Shown here piece after piece: positions 1 to 7,070 of a stretch of DNA of 11,878 bases. How positions within the stretch are numbered: position 1 is the first letter of the stretch; each line of letters begins with the position of its first letter. The position numbers and the translations under genes were made by a program. The notes under the pieces were generated by a model. It worked only from the letters and a program-made list of their open reading frames with translations, made no database searches and had not been told where the DNA came from. Source of the stretch: CAYHOI01 sp964358175 (GTDB taxonomy: Bacteria; Margulisbacteria; Riflemargulisbacteria; GWF2-35-9); the NCBI GenBank assembly GCA_964358175.1, contig CAYHOI010000059.1, positions 1 to 11,878 on the forward strand, read 5' to 3'.

Positions 1-1
1 G

Positions 2-250
2 ATTGAGTTGGTGAAAACCAGTGAGGGGAGATATTACGTGATAGAGATCAATCCCCGCATTCCCGCGTGGATTTACTTAGCAACCGGTGCACAACAGAAT
101 TTGCCGGAGGCGCTGGTCGCTCTTGCTTTAGGAGATCACGTGACACCGTACGCATCGTATCAGTTTGGTAAAATGTTTATTCGGTATTCGTACGACATGA
201 TTGTCAATATGGAGGACTATCAAACGATGTTATGTCAGGGAGAACTATAG
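2..250 (+). CDS. ATP-grasp domain protein, C-terminal fragment
   Basis: The reading frame is open from base 2, so the gene starts left of the window and only about the last 82 residues are seen. They contain the ATP-grasp signature E-I-N-P-R (in VIEINPRIPAW), whose Glu and Asn bind the Mg-ATP metal in this superfamily, followed by a helix rich in Ala and Leu (LPEALVALALG) that resembles the end of carbamoyl-phosphate-synthase-like ATP-grasp domains. ATP-grasp enzymes usually join a carboxylate, through an acyl phosphate, to an amine or other nucleophile. The substrate cannot be read from this fragment. The stop codon overlaps the ribosome binding site of the decarboxylase gene downstream, so the two are almost certainly one transcript. 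A TTG at base 8 is in frame but lies inside the domain and is not a real start. The superfamily call is good; the specific reaction is unknown. Confidence 0.8.
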   Translation: MELVKTSEGRYYVIEINPRIPAWIYLATGAQQNLPEALVALALGDHVTPYASYQFGKMFIRYSYDMIVNMEDYQTMLCQGEL

Positions 251-254
251 GAGG
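249..254 (+). promoter_or_regulatory. Shine-Dalgarno site of the decarboxylase gene
   Basis: AGGAGG lies 5 nt before the ATG at 260 and overlaps the TAG stop of the ATP-grasp gene. This fixes the decarboxylase start and suggests that its translation is linked to that of the upstream gene. Confidence 0.8.
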
Positions 255-259
255 AAGTA

Positions 260-1618
260 ATGATTTCAGCACCGGAAAAATACGAGAGACCCTCGATAAA
301 GAAGCTTGAAAATACAACACCCAACAAATTTGGATTGTTAACGTCACTATCACCAGTGACCCATTTGGATGAAGTGGCAGTGAAAGACTTGGTCAAAGAA
401 CATGGCAGCCCTTTGTTTGTGGTAAGTGAGAAGAAAATTCGCGAAAATATTCAGGAAGGCAAGCGGGCATTTAGCTCACGTTATCCTAGAGTTCAGTTTG
501 CTTGGTCCTATAAGACAAATTATCTGGATGCGGTTTGTCAGATATTTCAACAGGAGGGTGCTTGGGCAGAGGTGGTCTCAGGATTTGAATACGAAAAAGC
601 CATTCGCAATGGGGTTCCCGGTTCTCAGATTATTTTCAACGGACCCCATAAATCAGAGCTCGAATTGGAGCGTGCTATCCTCCAGAACTCCTTTATTCAT
701 ATCGATCATTTTGAAGAGCTTTATACCTTGATTTCTTTGGCCAGAAAACTTAAACAGCGCCCAAAAGTTGCGATTCGCGTCAACCTAGATTCGGGCGTCT
801 ACCCTATGTGGGATCGGTTTGGGTTTAATTATGAAACGGGACAGGCTTGGGATGCTTTAACCAGAATTATGGAGTGCGATGAGTTGGATCTGGTTGGTCT
901 GCATTGCCACCTGGGAACCTTTATCTTAGCACCTTACGCCTATTCGACAGCTGTCTACAAGTTGGCCGATCTGATGATTCACTTGAAGAAGAAGTATAAT
1001 CATGATGTTGACTATTTGGATCTGGGAGGAGGATTTGCATCCAAAAATACGCTTAAGGGAGCCTTTTTGCCAGGATCAGATACCAATCCTCGGATAGATC
1101 ATTACGCACAAGCCATTACGTATGCACTTCTCAATGCTGGGTTGGATAGTCAGAATTTGCCAACACTCATTCTGGAGTCAGGTCGCGCGCTGGTGGACGA
1201 TGCGGCTTGGCTGATCAGCACGGTTATCGCCAATAAGTGGTTGTCTTCAGGCAAACGCGCTACGATTATTGATGCAGGGGTGAATATCCTCGTGACCACA
1301 GCTTGGTATGACCACAAAATTATCCCCGCTCAGCCTTTTAGTCATTATACAGAAGATACTTCGATCTATGGACCACTGTGTATGAATATCGATGTGATTC
1401 GAGAGCAGATCAGTCTTCCATTGCTGAGTAAGGGCGAACAGGTTGTGATCCATGATGTGGGGGCCTACAACATGACGCAATGGATGCAGTTTATCTCCTA
1501 TCGTCCTCGCATTATCCTTATTGATCCCTCTCGCCAATGCCATGTGATTCGTGAGGCAGAGACGTCAGAAATTTTTTCAAGACAGGAACATTTGCCTGAA
1601 CATTTGAAATCGCTGTGA
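260..1618 (+). CDS. Fold-type III PLP-dependent decarboxylase (DapDC/ODC family)
   Basis: This 452-residue cytoplasmic enzyme belongs to the alanine racemase-like barrel family that includes diaminopimelate and ornithine decarboxylases. Visible motifs in order are SYKTN (K85, predicted Schiff-base lysine), HCHLG (215-219), DLGGGF (254-259, phosphate-binding loop), ESGR (306-309), GPLC with Cys374 (371-374, active-site loop given by the partner subunit), and GAY with Tyr403. Length is typical or slightly long, with about 35 extra N-terminal residues. The residue after Cys374 is Met, where DapDC has Glu and ODC has Asp, so the substrate probably lacks the distal amino group recognised by those enzymes. 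Housekeeping lysine synthesis is therefore unlikely. A siderophore-type decarboxylase such as SbnH (citryl-diaminopropionate) is one possible relative, but I cannot confirm this. The gene lies between an ATP-grasp ligase and a membrane channel-peptidase, and its TGA overlaps the next GTG start. Confidence 0.88.
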   Translation: MISAPEKYERPSIKKLENTTPNKFGLLTSLSPVTHLDEVAVKDLVKEHGSPLFVVSEKKIRENIQEGKRAFSSRYPRVQFAWSYKTNYLDAVCQIFQQEGAWAEVVSGFEYEKAIRNGVPGSQIIFNGPHKSELELERAILQNSFIHIDHFEELYTLISLARKLKQRPKVAIRVNLDSGVYPMWDRFGFNYETGQAWDALTRIMECDELDLVGLHCHLGTFILAPYAYSTAVYKLADLMIHLKKKYNHDVDYLDLGGGFASKNTLKGAFLPGSDTNPRIDHYAQAITYALLNAGLDSQNLPTLILESGRALVDDAAWLISTVIANKWLSSGKRATIIDAGVNILVTTAWYDHKIIPAQPFSHYTEDTSIYGPLCMNIDVIREQISLPLLSKGEQVVIHDVGAYNMTQWMQFISYRPRIILIDPSRQCHVIREAETSEIFSRQEHLPEHLKSL

Positions 1619-3748
1619 ATCGGGTTCGACAAACCTTAAACGCCTATTCCGTTCTTTTTTTGTCTGATCGGCTTGAGTTTTCTGTAATTTTATTATTGGC
1701 GTCCTTCTTGCATCCTTGGGCAGGTTTTTGCGGGCTTTTATCGGTTATTTTTGCAAATGAATGTGCCATGGCACTAGGGCTTTCAACTTTTTCGATCCAA
1801 AAAGGGTATTATNNNNNNNNNNATAGGATCGACCTTTGCCATGACTCCACTGTTGATCTTCCTGGTCATTGCCGCGTCTGTCTTTTGTTTATTTCTAACG
1901 GTGGTTATGGAAGGGGTGCTTGGCAAATATGGATTGCCTTATTTAAGTCTTCCCTTCGTCATTACGTTTTGGATGATTATTCCTGCAAGCCGGTATCTAC
2001 CATTGTCCCATGCTCTTGTGGGTAGTGGAGCCATTTCTCAAGGCTATTTACTCCCTTGGGTACATTATTTTCGAAGCCTTGGCGCGGTCGTGTTTTCGCC
2101 CGATGTCCTTACGGGAGGGCTGATTGCGATAGGGCTATTTTGGGTGTCGCGAATTGCCTTTGGGTTATCGCTGGTTGGATTTTTCGGCGTATGGTTTCTA
2201 ACGCATGCGTTGCCTGTTCATTGGGCTTTTATGGACTACGGATTTCTGGGATATAACGTGATTCTAACCTCCATGGCTCTCGGAGGGGTTTTCCTGATTC
2301 CTTCCTTTCGATCATACTTGTTGGTTTTGGGCTTGATTCCGCTTACACTCCTTTTGTCGCTGGCATTAAATGGCTTTGTCTCTCGTGGAGGGCTTGGCTT
2401 ATTGTCTCTACCGTTCAATGTGATGGTTACTCTTGTTTTGTNNNNNNNNNNGTATCAGCGAAAAGGTATCTCGCGGGGATTAGAAATTGTCTGGGATCAA
2501 CACGTCTCCCCCGAACTTAATCTCTACTCTCAGGTTAGCCGTCGGAATCGATTCAAATGGCATCATGTTCTTCCCCTGAGTCTACCTTTTTGGCACGAGT
2601 GGACGGTAAGCCAAGCTCATGACGGTTCGGTTACCCATCGCGCGGATTGGGCACATGCATGGGACTTTGTCATGACAGATCCAACTGGACTGACTCATCG
2701 GGATGAGGGACAGTTCTGTGAAGATTATTTTTCATATAACCGACCGGTTCTATCCCCGGGAGATGGTCTTATCGAGCAGACGGTCGATGGGATTATAGAT
2801 AATGCGATCGGTCACGTGAATCTGAACCATAACTGGGGTAATACGGTGGTGATTCGACACCAAGAGTCCTTATATAGTCAGCTGAGTCATCTCAAAAAAG
2901 GATCCATTTGTGTTCAAAAAGGACAGTACGTAAAAAAGGGTGAAATTGTCGGATATTGCGGGAATTCAGGGCGTTCCGCTGAACCCCATTTACATTTTCA
3001 GATTCAAGCCACGCCTCTGGTGGGTTCCAGAACGCTCGATTTCCCCCTCGGTTATTATTGGAAACGATCCCGTTCTCAATACGAATTGTGTCAATATGAC
3101 AAACCTAAAAAGGGGGATTACGTTTCAAATCTGATTCAAACGACTTTGCTTCAATCGGCTTTTATTTTTTTACCAGGACAAAAGCTGATATTCGATGTGA
3201 CGAATCAGGATAACCGGGTATACCGAGTGGAATGGGAAGTCACTGTAGATGCTTGGAATCAGAGTTATCTGTATTGCTCAAAAACGCAGTCAAAAGCCTA
3301 TTTTTACAACGACGGCTTGATCCATTATTTTCGGAACTTTGAGGGTAATCGACGATCCGCTCTTTTCTATTTTTTCTTGGCTTTGTACAAAGTCCCTCTG
3401 GAATTTAAGCCACAAGTCATCATCAAGGATCATTTTGCGCCTCATCATTTAACACCAAGTATCATCAGGTTTTGGATAGATTTTGTAGCTCCTTTTTTTA
3501 CATTGTTTGAATCCGAGTATGAGTTAACTTATCAGAATATTGATTCACTGATCGCAACAAGGCAAATGAGCCTAGTGGCTAGCTCCAAACTGCGGATAGG
3601 GTCTAAAGTGCTTCAGAATCTGAAAATGCAGACGACGATTACTTCAAAGGGCATACAACGGATTACGGTCAATTCGACATTTATAAAAAATATGTTTAAC
3701 TCCCTCTTTTTTGGGGCACAACTCAAACAGTTGGATGTATGCATTTAA
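1615..3748 (+). CDS. Urea-transporter-like channel fused to M23 metallopeptidase (interrupted by two assembly gaps)
   Basis: I read this as one gene of at least 700 residues starting at GTG 1615, which overlaps the decarboxylase stop (GTGA), with no separate Shine-Dalgarno site. Bases 1615-2441 encode a hydrophobic domain with the two-fold internal repeat of the urea transporter (UT) family: half one ends in YLSLPFVI and half two in LLSLPFNV, each preceded by a Gly-rich GLP or GLG. Half two has the GYN motif followed by ALGG. From 2453 a soluble part follows with M23/LytM features: HAWD (2654-2665), GNTVVIRH, an LSHL histidine, VKKGEIVGYCGNSG and HLH (2987-2995). These supply the zinc ligands and catalytic histidine. 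About 235 further residues (3040-3745) form a region I do not recognise. The frame change across the first gap is a gap-length artefact: both flanks are at codon boundaries, so the missing DNA should be a multiple of three. The peptidase presumably acts on peptidoglycan or a peptide at the periplasmic face, and the channel may pass a small polar solute. Both roles are inferred from family. Confidence 0.8.
1813..1822. other. Assembly gap 1 (10 Ns) inside the channel domain
   Basis: Ten Ns split the first half of the channel domain. The left flank ends on a complete codon (KGYY) and the right flank resumes with IGSTF in another frame of the printed coordinates. Matching the second repeat (GFL, then GYN, then eight residues, then GGVF) suggests that about ten residues (about 30 nt), including the conserved GYN-like motif, are missing. 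That is inference from the internal repeat. Confidence 0.9.
2442..2451. other. Assembly gap 2 (10 Ns) between channel and peptidase parts
   Basis: Ten Ns fall just after the LLSLPFNV segment of the second channel half. The frame continues if the true length is 1 modulo 3, as printed. The end of the last membrane segment and the linker into the peptidase region are hidden here, so the number of membrane spans cannot be determined. Confidence 0.9.
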
Positions 3749-3752
3749 AGAT

Positions 3753-3760
3753 AAGGGGGG
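3753..3760 (+). promoter_or_regulatory. Shine-Dalgarno site that decides the start of the TPR-barrel gene
   Basis: AAGGGGGG lies 10 nt before the ATG at 3771. It favours that ATG over an in-frame TTG at 3711, which lies inside the previous gene and would add 20 residues ahead of a clean signal peptide. Confidence 0.6.
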
Positions 3761-3770
3761 TATTTTAATC

Positions 3771-5105
3771 ATGAAATCGTGGATACTTATGATGCTCGTT
3801 GGAGTTTCGTTGGGGTTGGCTGCAAATAGTGTACCTGCTGTGAACACCACTAAGCTGAACTACGCTATGCAACGTTTTATGGGGGTTCAGAAGTGGATAG
3901 AGACTATTCAGGTAGGGGAGATGGCTCTGGAAGAAGGGGTGGACTACGCCTTGCTCAGGGAGTGGCTTGGTATCGCGTGTGTTCGAAGCGGTCAACCACG
4001 CAAAGCGGTAACTCATCTTGAGAAAGCAAAAGAATTTAGTCCGGGGGATCAGGATATCAAGGAATATCTGTATTACGCGCACCTTGGATCTGGCAGGGAG
4101 CTTGATGCGTCCTGTTTGCTTGCCGAGATTGCCTCCCCAAAACGAGTCGTCTTGGAGAGCATCGTGAATCCCTCTGCAGTGAATGTGGATATCAGTAGTG
4201 GTCAAAGTAATCAAGTCGACAAGTACAGATCCCTAGATATTGATGGTGCAGACAATGTCTATGGTGAGCAGGATCTTGGGAAATCATCTCTGTACAGAGG
4301 TGTAGGGTATAAGACAGCGTTACTGCCCGGAACGACGATGACGTTGGGGTATAGCCTGATGGGGATTAACAAGCTCAAACAGATACGAACGGTAAGTGAT
4401 AATATTGACAGGGATTATACGGTCAACCAGACTGATTTGTATGTTGGTGTGACCACCCGCCTCCTGTCAGGATTATCTCTGACCGGAGCGTATCATGGGA
4501 TCAATGTAAATTTTTCCAGTCCGCATGCCAGCCAAACTGAAGTGAGTCCTACTGCTCCTTATCAGGTAGCAGAGCAGAATACAAATCTCAATAACTATGT
4601 TTTGTTTGGCGCGATCACCAAGGAATTTGAGCCCGGGAATCTGTCCGCATTCGGTGTATATTCCAACTTAAATGGAGAACGTCAGATTGAACTGGGGTTG
4701 TCGGGAGTTTATTTCCCCCTTGGAAATGCTGACCTGTATCTTAATCCCACGCTGACTTGGCAAAGAAGAGGGGAGAGTTCCTCGACAACAGCACTGGTGT
4801 TTGATCAAAGTCTGGGCTTCAAGCTAAGGACTGACCTATGGGGAGAGTTGAGTTTTTCGGTGGGGGATATGACCAATTATAGTGAAAAAAATGCATTGAT
4901 CGTATACAATATCACGGATACAATTAAGTCGCGTTTAGGCGGGGCACTTATGTACTACCCGAATGCGAATATAGAGTTCTCGCTCAGAGCTCAGCTTGAT
5001 CAGAGGGGAGGTAGCCGACAGCAAAGTGTTAGTGGTGTCGTGCAAACGATAGATTTTGCCTATCAAAATACAGCGTTTACAGGAGGAGTAAAATGGAAGT
5101 TTTAA
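3771..5105 (+). CDS. Exported TPR plus outer-membrane beta-barrel protein
   Basis: The 444-residue product begins with a signal peptide (MKSW then a Leu/Val/Met core, probable cleavage near residue 18 after LAA). Residues about 40-120 are helical and TPR-like, including WLGIACVRSGQPRKAVTHLE and a second, weaker repeat with YYAHLGSGRELDASCLL. From about residue 140 to the end, alternating hydrophobic and polar strands and aromatic girdle residues suggest a beta-barrel. The final residues are VKWKF, with the terminal Phe typical of the signal read by the BAM complex. A periplasmic TPR part followed by a barrel recalls polysaccharide-export proteins such as PgaA and BcsC, although this TPR part is much shorter. 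It starts 22 nt after the channel-peptidase stop and overlaps the next gene by 13 nt. The likely role is an outer-membrane pore or export port for the product of this operon. The barrel is well supported; the function is not known. Confidence 0.72.
   Translation: MKSWILMMLVGVSLGLAANSVPAVNTTKLNYAMQRFMGVQKWIETIQVGEMALEEGVDYALLREWLGIACVRSGQPRKAVTHLEKAKEFSPGDQDIKEYLYYAHLGSGRELDASCLLAEIASPKRVVLESIVNPSAVNVDISSGQSNQVDKYRSLDIDGADNVYGEQDLGKSSLYRGVGYKTALLPGTTMTLGYSLMGINKLKQIRTVSDNIDRDYTVNQTDLYVGVTTRLLSGLSLTGAYHGINVNFSSPHASQTEVSPTAPYQVAEQNTNLNNYVLFGAITKEFEPGNLSAFGVYSNLNGERQIELGLSGVYFPLGNADLYLNPTLTWQRRGESSSTTALVFDQSLGFKLRTDLWGELSFSVGDMTNYSEKNALIVYNITDTIKSRLGGALMYYPNANIEFSLRAQLDQRGGSRQQSVSGVVQTIDFAYQNTAFTGGVKWKF
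5081..5086 (+). promoter_or_regulatory. Shine-Dalgarno site inside the TPR-barrel gene
   Basis: AGGAGG sits 6 nt before the ATG at 5093, within the last codons of the TPR-barrel gene. It supports a 13-nt overlapping start for the small TPR protein rather than a later one. Confidence 0.75.
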
Positions 5106-5716
5106 AGAAAGTTTCAAGCATTGGAATCGTGGGAATATTGATGTCCCAAGTGGTTTTCGCGTCACTTCCTGAGGGGATCATGGGAGCCTTTGAAAAGAGT
5201 TATTCGTTGGAATATGCTGGATTGCTAAACAAGGCAGTAGAGGCCGTAAAACCTTACGCGGATAAGTCCTATGAGGCGAATATCCGTTTGGCCTACTTGG
5301 CCAAAATAAGCGGGCAAGTCCCTGAAGCTATCGCATCTTATGAGAAGGCGATTTCGCTTCAGAAAAACTCGTTGGAAGCGCGGCTGTTGCTTGTGGACGC
5401 TCAGGCTAGTCTGGGAAACTGGGACAAGGTAGCGTCTGCGTATCTGGATATTCTCAAGATCGAGCCGGACAACGCGGTTGTCAATTACAGACTGGGGCTT
5501 CTCTATTACAACAGGGAAGACTACAAAAATGCCGTGAAGGTTTTAGAGAAGGCGTATAGTCTTTATCCCATGGATCTTGAAACTCTGTCTTTGTACGGGT
5601 GGACACAGTTGAAGCTGGGTAAGACGGCAGAGGCCAAAGATCTGTTTAATACGTTGCTGATGTTATCGCCTAAAAACGTATCCGCGCTCGAAGGGTTGAG
5701 GCAAAGTAGCAACTAA
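5093..5716 (+). CDS. Small exported TPR protein
   Basis: This 207-residue protein has a signal peptide (residues 1-24, ending VVFA before SLPEG) followed almost entirely by tetratricopeptide repeats. About five units lie between residues 29 and 195. The clearest are AYLAKISGQVPEAIASYEKA, LGLLYYNREDYKNAVKVLEK and LYGWTQLKLGKTAEAKDLFN, each with the Trp/Leu-Gly-Tyr-Ala spacing of TPRs. There is no lipobox Cys, so it is probably soluble in the periplasm. TPR proteins are scaffolds, so this one likely binds the barrel protein encoded just upstream or the peptidase. It is the last gene of the + strand operon and is followed by a hairpin. The TPR call is firm; the partner is inferred from position only. 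Confidence 0.85.
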   Translation: MEVLKKVSSIGIVGILMSQVVFASLPEGIMGAFEKSYSLEYAGLLNKAVEAVKPYADKSYEANIRLAYLAKISGQVPEAIASYEKAISLQKNSLEARLLLVDAQASLGNWDKVASAYLDILKIEPDNAVVNYRLGLLYYNREDYKNAVKVLEKAYSLYPMDLETLSLYGWTQLKLGKTAEAKDLFNTLLMLSPKNVSALEGLRQSSN

Positions 5717-5730
5717 GCCAAAGGTATATT

Positions 5731-5760
5731 TTGGGGGGCGCATTATGATGCGTCCCTCGA
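5731..5760 (+). terminator. Hairpin between convergent operons, possible terminator
   Basis: In + strand RNA, 5731-5743 pairs with 5748-5760 to give a 13-bp stem around a TATG loop, using three G-U wobbles or U-G pairs. The core is GGGGCGCAT against ATGCGTCCC. On the - strand the wobbles become A-C mismatches, so it fits the + operon better. No T tract follows on either strand, so it is not a textbook intrinsic terminator. Confidence 0.4.
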
Positions 5761-5795
5761 TTCAACGACGCTACAACAGCCTCTATTCCCAGCCC

Positions 5796-7070
5796 CTAAA
5801 ACGCTAACTGTCCCCCGAGCTGTAATTGAACAGTGTTTCCCTGGAGAAGATATTCTGTGTCATCGGAGCCTAGAAATCCCACCGCTGAGGCACTCATCGA
5901 AAATCCATCCGTGATGGCCTGGCTCACTGAAAGAGAGAGAATCGCTGAGCGGTCAATTGCATTCCAGATACCGCTGAGGAGGGTCTGATTCGAGCGATCC
6001 GGGAATTCACCAATGGTTACGAAAAAAGCCTGATACAAAGAGCTTAGCTGATTCGTCTGATAAAGGTTATTGTTGAGAAGCAGAGATTTCGCCACAGTAT
6101 CTGTGAGAATATTTTCCTGATATCCGTTTCCATTGTAATAGATCTCATAGCTAAGGCCGATACGATCTGCTCGCTCCCAATTGAAGGAGCGGCTAAAGTT
6201 CAGCGCGATTTGATGAGTCAGGGTATCCGGTCGTCTGCCGACCGCCCAGCCTCCGCTTCCATCCGATAGCACCTGATTAGCATTTGCGCCCCCACAAATA
6301 GACCATTCCCCTTTAACATCCCATCCGTTATAGAATGATGAGAAATCAAGTCCCAGCACAGGCTTGAAAGAGGGTTTGTACCAAACGGACAGCCCTACCT
6401 CGGTTCTCTCCCATAAGAATTCATATTTCGCGCAAAGTGCCAGATCTGATGGGGTGCTGGCCTCAGAAAGATTCAAGAATACGTATCCATTGCGTTCTGC
6501 GCCATTGGGGAAATGCAAACGAATGCCCGTTACACCTTCTCTTACAGCAGACAAATTGAGAAACTGCCGTCGTGATATGTTAACCAAATCTGTTGGATTC
6601 CAGAAGTAGGCCGAGCCCCATTGAAGAAATTGTTTTCCAGCTCGGATATAAACGGTTTTATCCAAATTAAAATCTATAAAGAGTTCTTTGATGAGTATCG
6701 ATGGATTGATCATACTCGCGTTCGCGCCTACCGAGGACAGATACATAAACCCAAGATCTATAAAGGCTTTAACCCCTTTTGGCTTGCGAATATCCAAAAA
6801 AAGATCCCCATGAGTCCAAGTGGTAAGCGTATGTCTGAAAGTTCGATTGATCTGATCGTTTCCGGTCCAGTTGAGCTGTCCGGAAAAAGCGGTTGAGACC
6901 TTCTCCGTTTCGAAGCTGGGCCTTTGGCTTACCCTGGTGAGATCAATCATCTGTTCATCTTCCTGGAAAAGCTGGTCTTCGTTGGAGGTCACTTCTTGCG
7001 AAAATCCACTTCCCATCAGTCCCACAACGAGTACAAGTCCCCCAAGGAAACATTGTTTAAATGTTGGCAT
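5796..7070 (-). CDS. Outer-membrane beta-barrel protein paired with LolA-like ABC system
   Basis: The 424-residue product has a signal peptide (residues 1 to about 24, GGLVLVVGLMGSG core) and then an acidic linker (about 27-45) before predicted beta-strands that run to a terminal LAF. The terminal Phe fits outer-membrane insertion by BAM. Residues 143-164 carry the motif RAGKQFLQWGSAYFWNPTD, which resembles the GKQ-x-WG-x-xFWNPTDL segment I associate with porin-like barrels of the DUF1302 kind; this assignment is from memory and approximate. It is the last gene of the - strand operon, and its ATG overlaps the stop of the LolA-like gene by one base (TAATG), so translation is coupled. By position it could be the outer-membrane acceptor or exit port for cargo carried by the LolA-like protein. 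Confidence 0.75.
   Translation of the reverse strand: MPTFKQCFLGGLVLVVGLMGSGFSQEVTSNEDQLFQEDEQMIDLTRVSQRPSFETEKVSTAFSGQLNWTGNDQINRTFRHTLTTWTHGDLFLDIRKPKGVKAFIDLGFMYLSSVGANASMINPSILIKELFIDFNLDKTVYIRAGKQFLQWGSAYFWNPTDLVNISRRQFLNLSAVREGVTGIRLHFPNGAERNGYVFLNLSEASTPSDLALCAKYEFLWERTEVGLSVWYKPSFKPVLGLDFSSFYNGWDVKGEWSICGGANANQVLSDGSGGWAVGRRPDTLTHQIALNFSRSFNWERADRIGLSYEIYYNGNGYQENILTDTVAKSLLLNNNLYQTNQLSSLYQAFFVTIGEFPDRSNQTLLSGIWNAIDRSAILSLSVSQAITDGFSMSASAVGFLGSDDTEYLLQGNTVQLQLGGQLAF

Noticed and set aside
1813..1822. True frameshift making the channel-peptidase a pseudogene
   Set aside because: The shift coincides exactly with ten Ns of unknown real length, and the protein sequence on both sides is well conserved in pattern, so a gap artefact is the simpler explanation.
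1615..2025. A separate 136-residue protein that reads through assembly gap 1
   Set aside because: After the Ns the frame gives non-hydrophobic sequence unlike any channel, while the neighbouring frame continues the transporter from base 1823. The apparent product is an artefact of the arbitrary gap length.
1841..3748. A stand-alone protein starting at ATG 1841
   Set aside because: The frame is open back to the gap edge at 1823 and the residues before the Met (IGSTFA) fit the channel repeat, so this Met is internal to the gene that starts at 1615.
3711..3770. Upstream TTG start for the TPR-barrel gene
   Set aside because: It lies inside the end of the channel-peptidase gene and would place 20 non-signal residues before a good signal peptide; ATG 3771 has its own ribosome binding site.
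3765..4214. 149-residue open frame on the - strand under the TPR-barrel gene
   Set aside because: It is antisense to a well-supported gene and has no recognisable domain, signal peptide or ribosome binding site that I can see.
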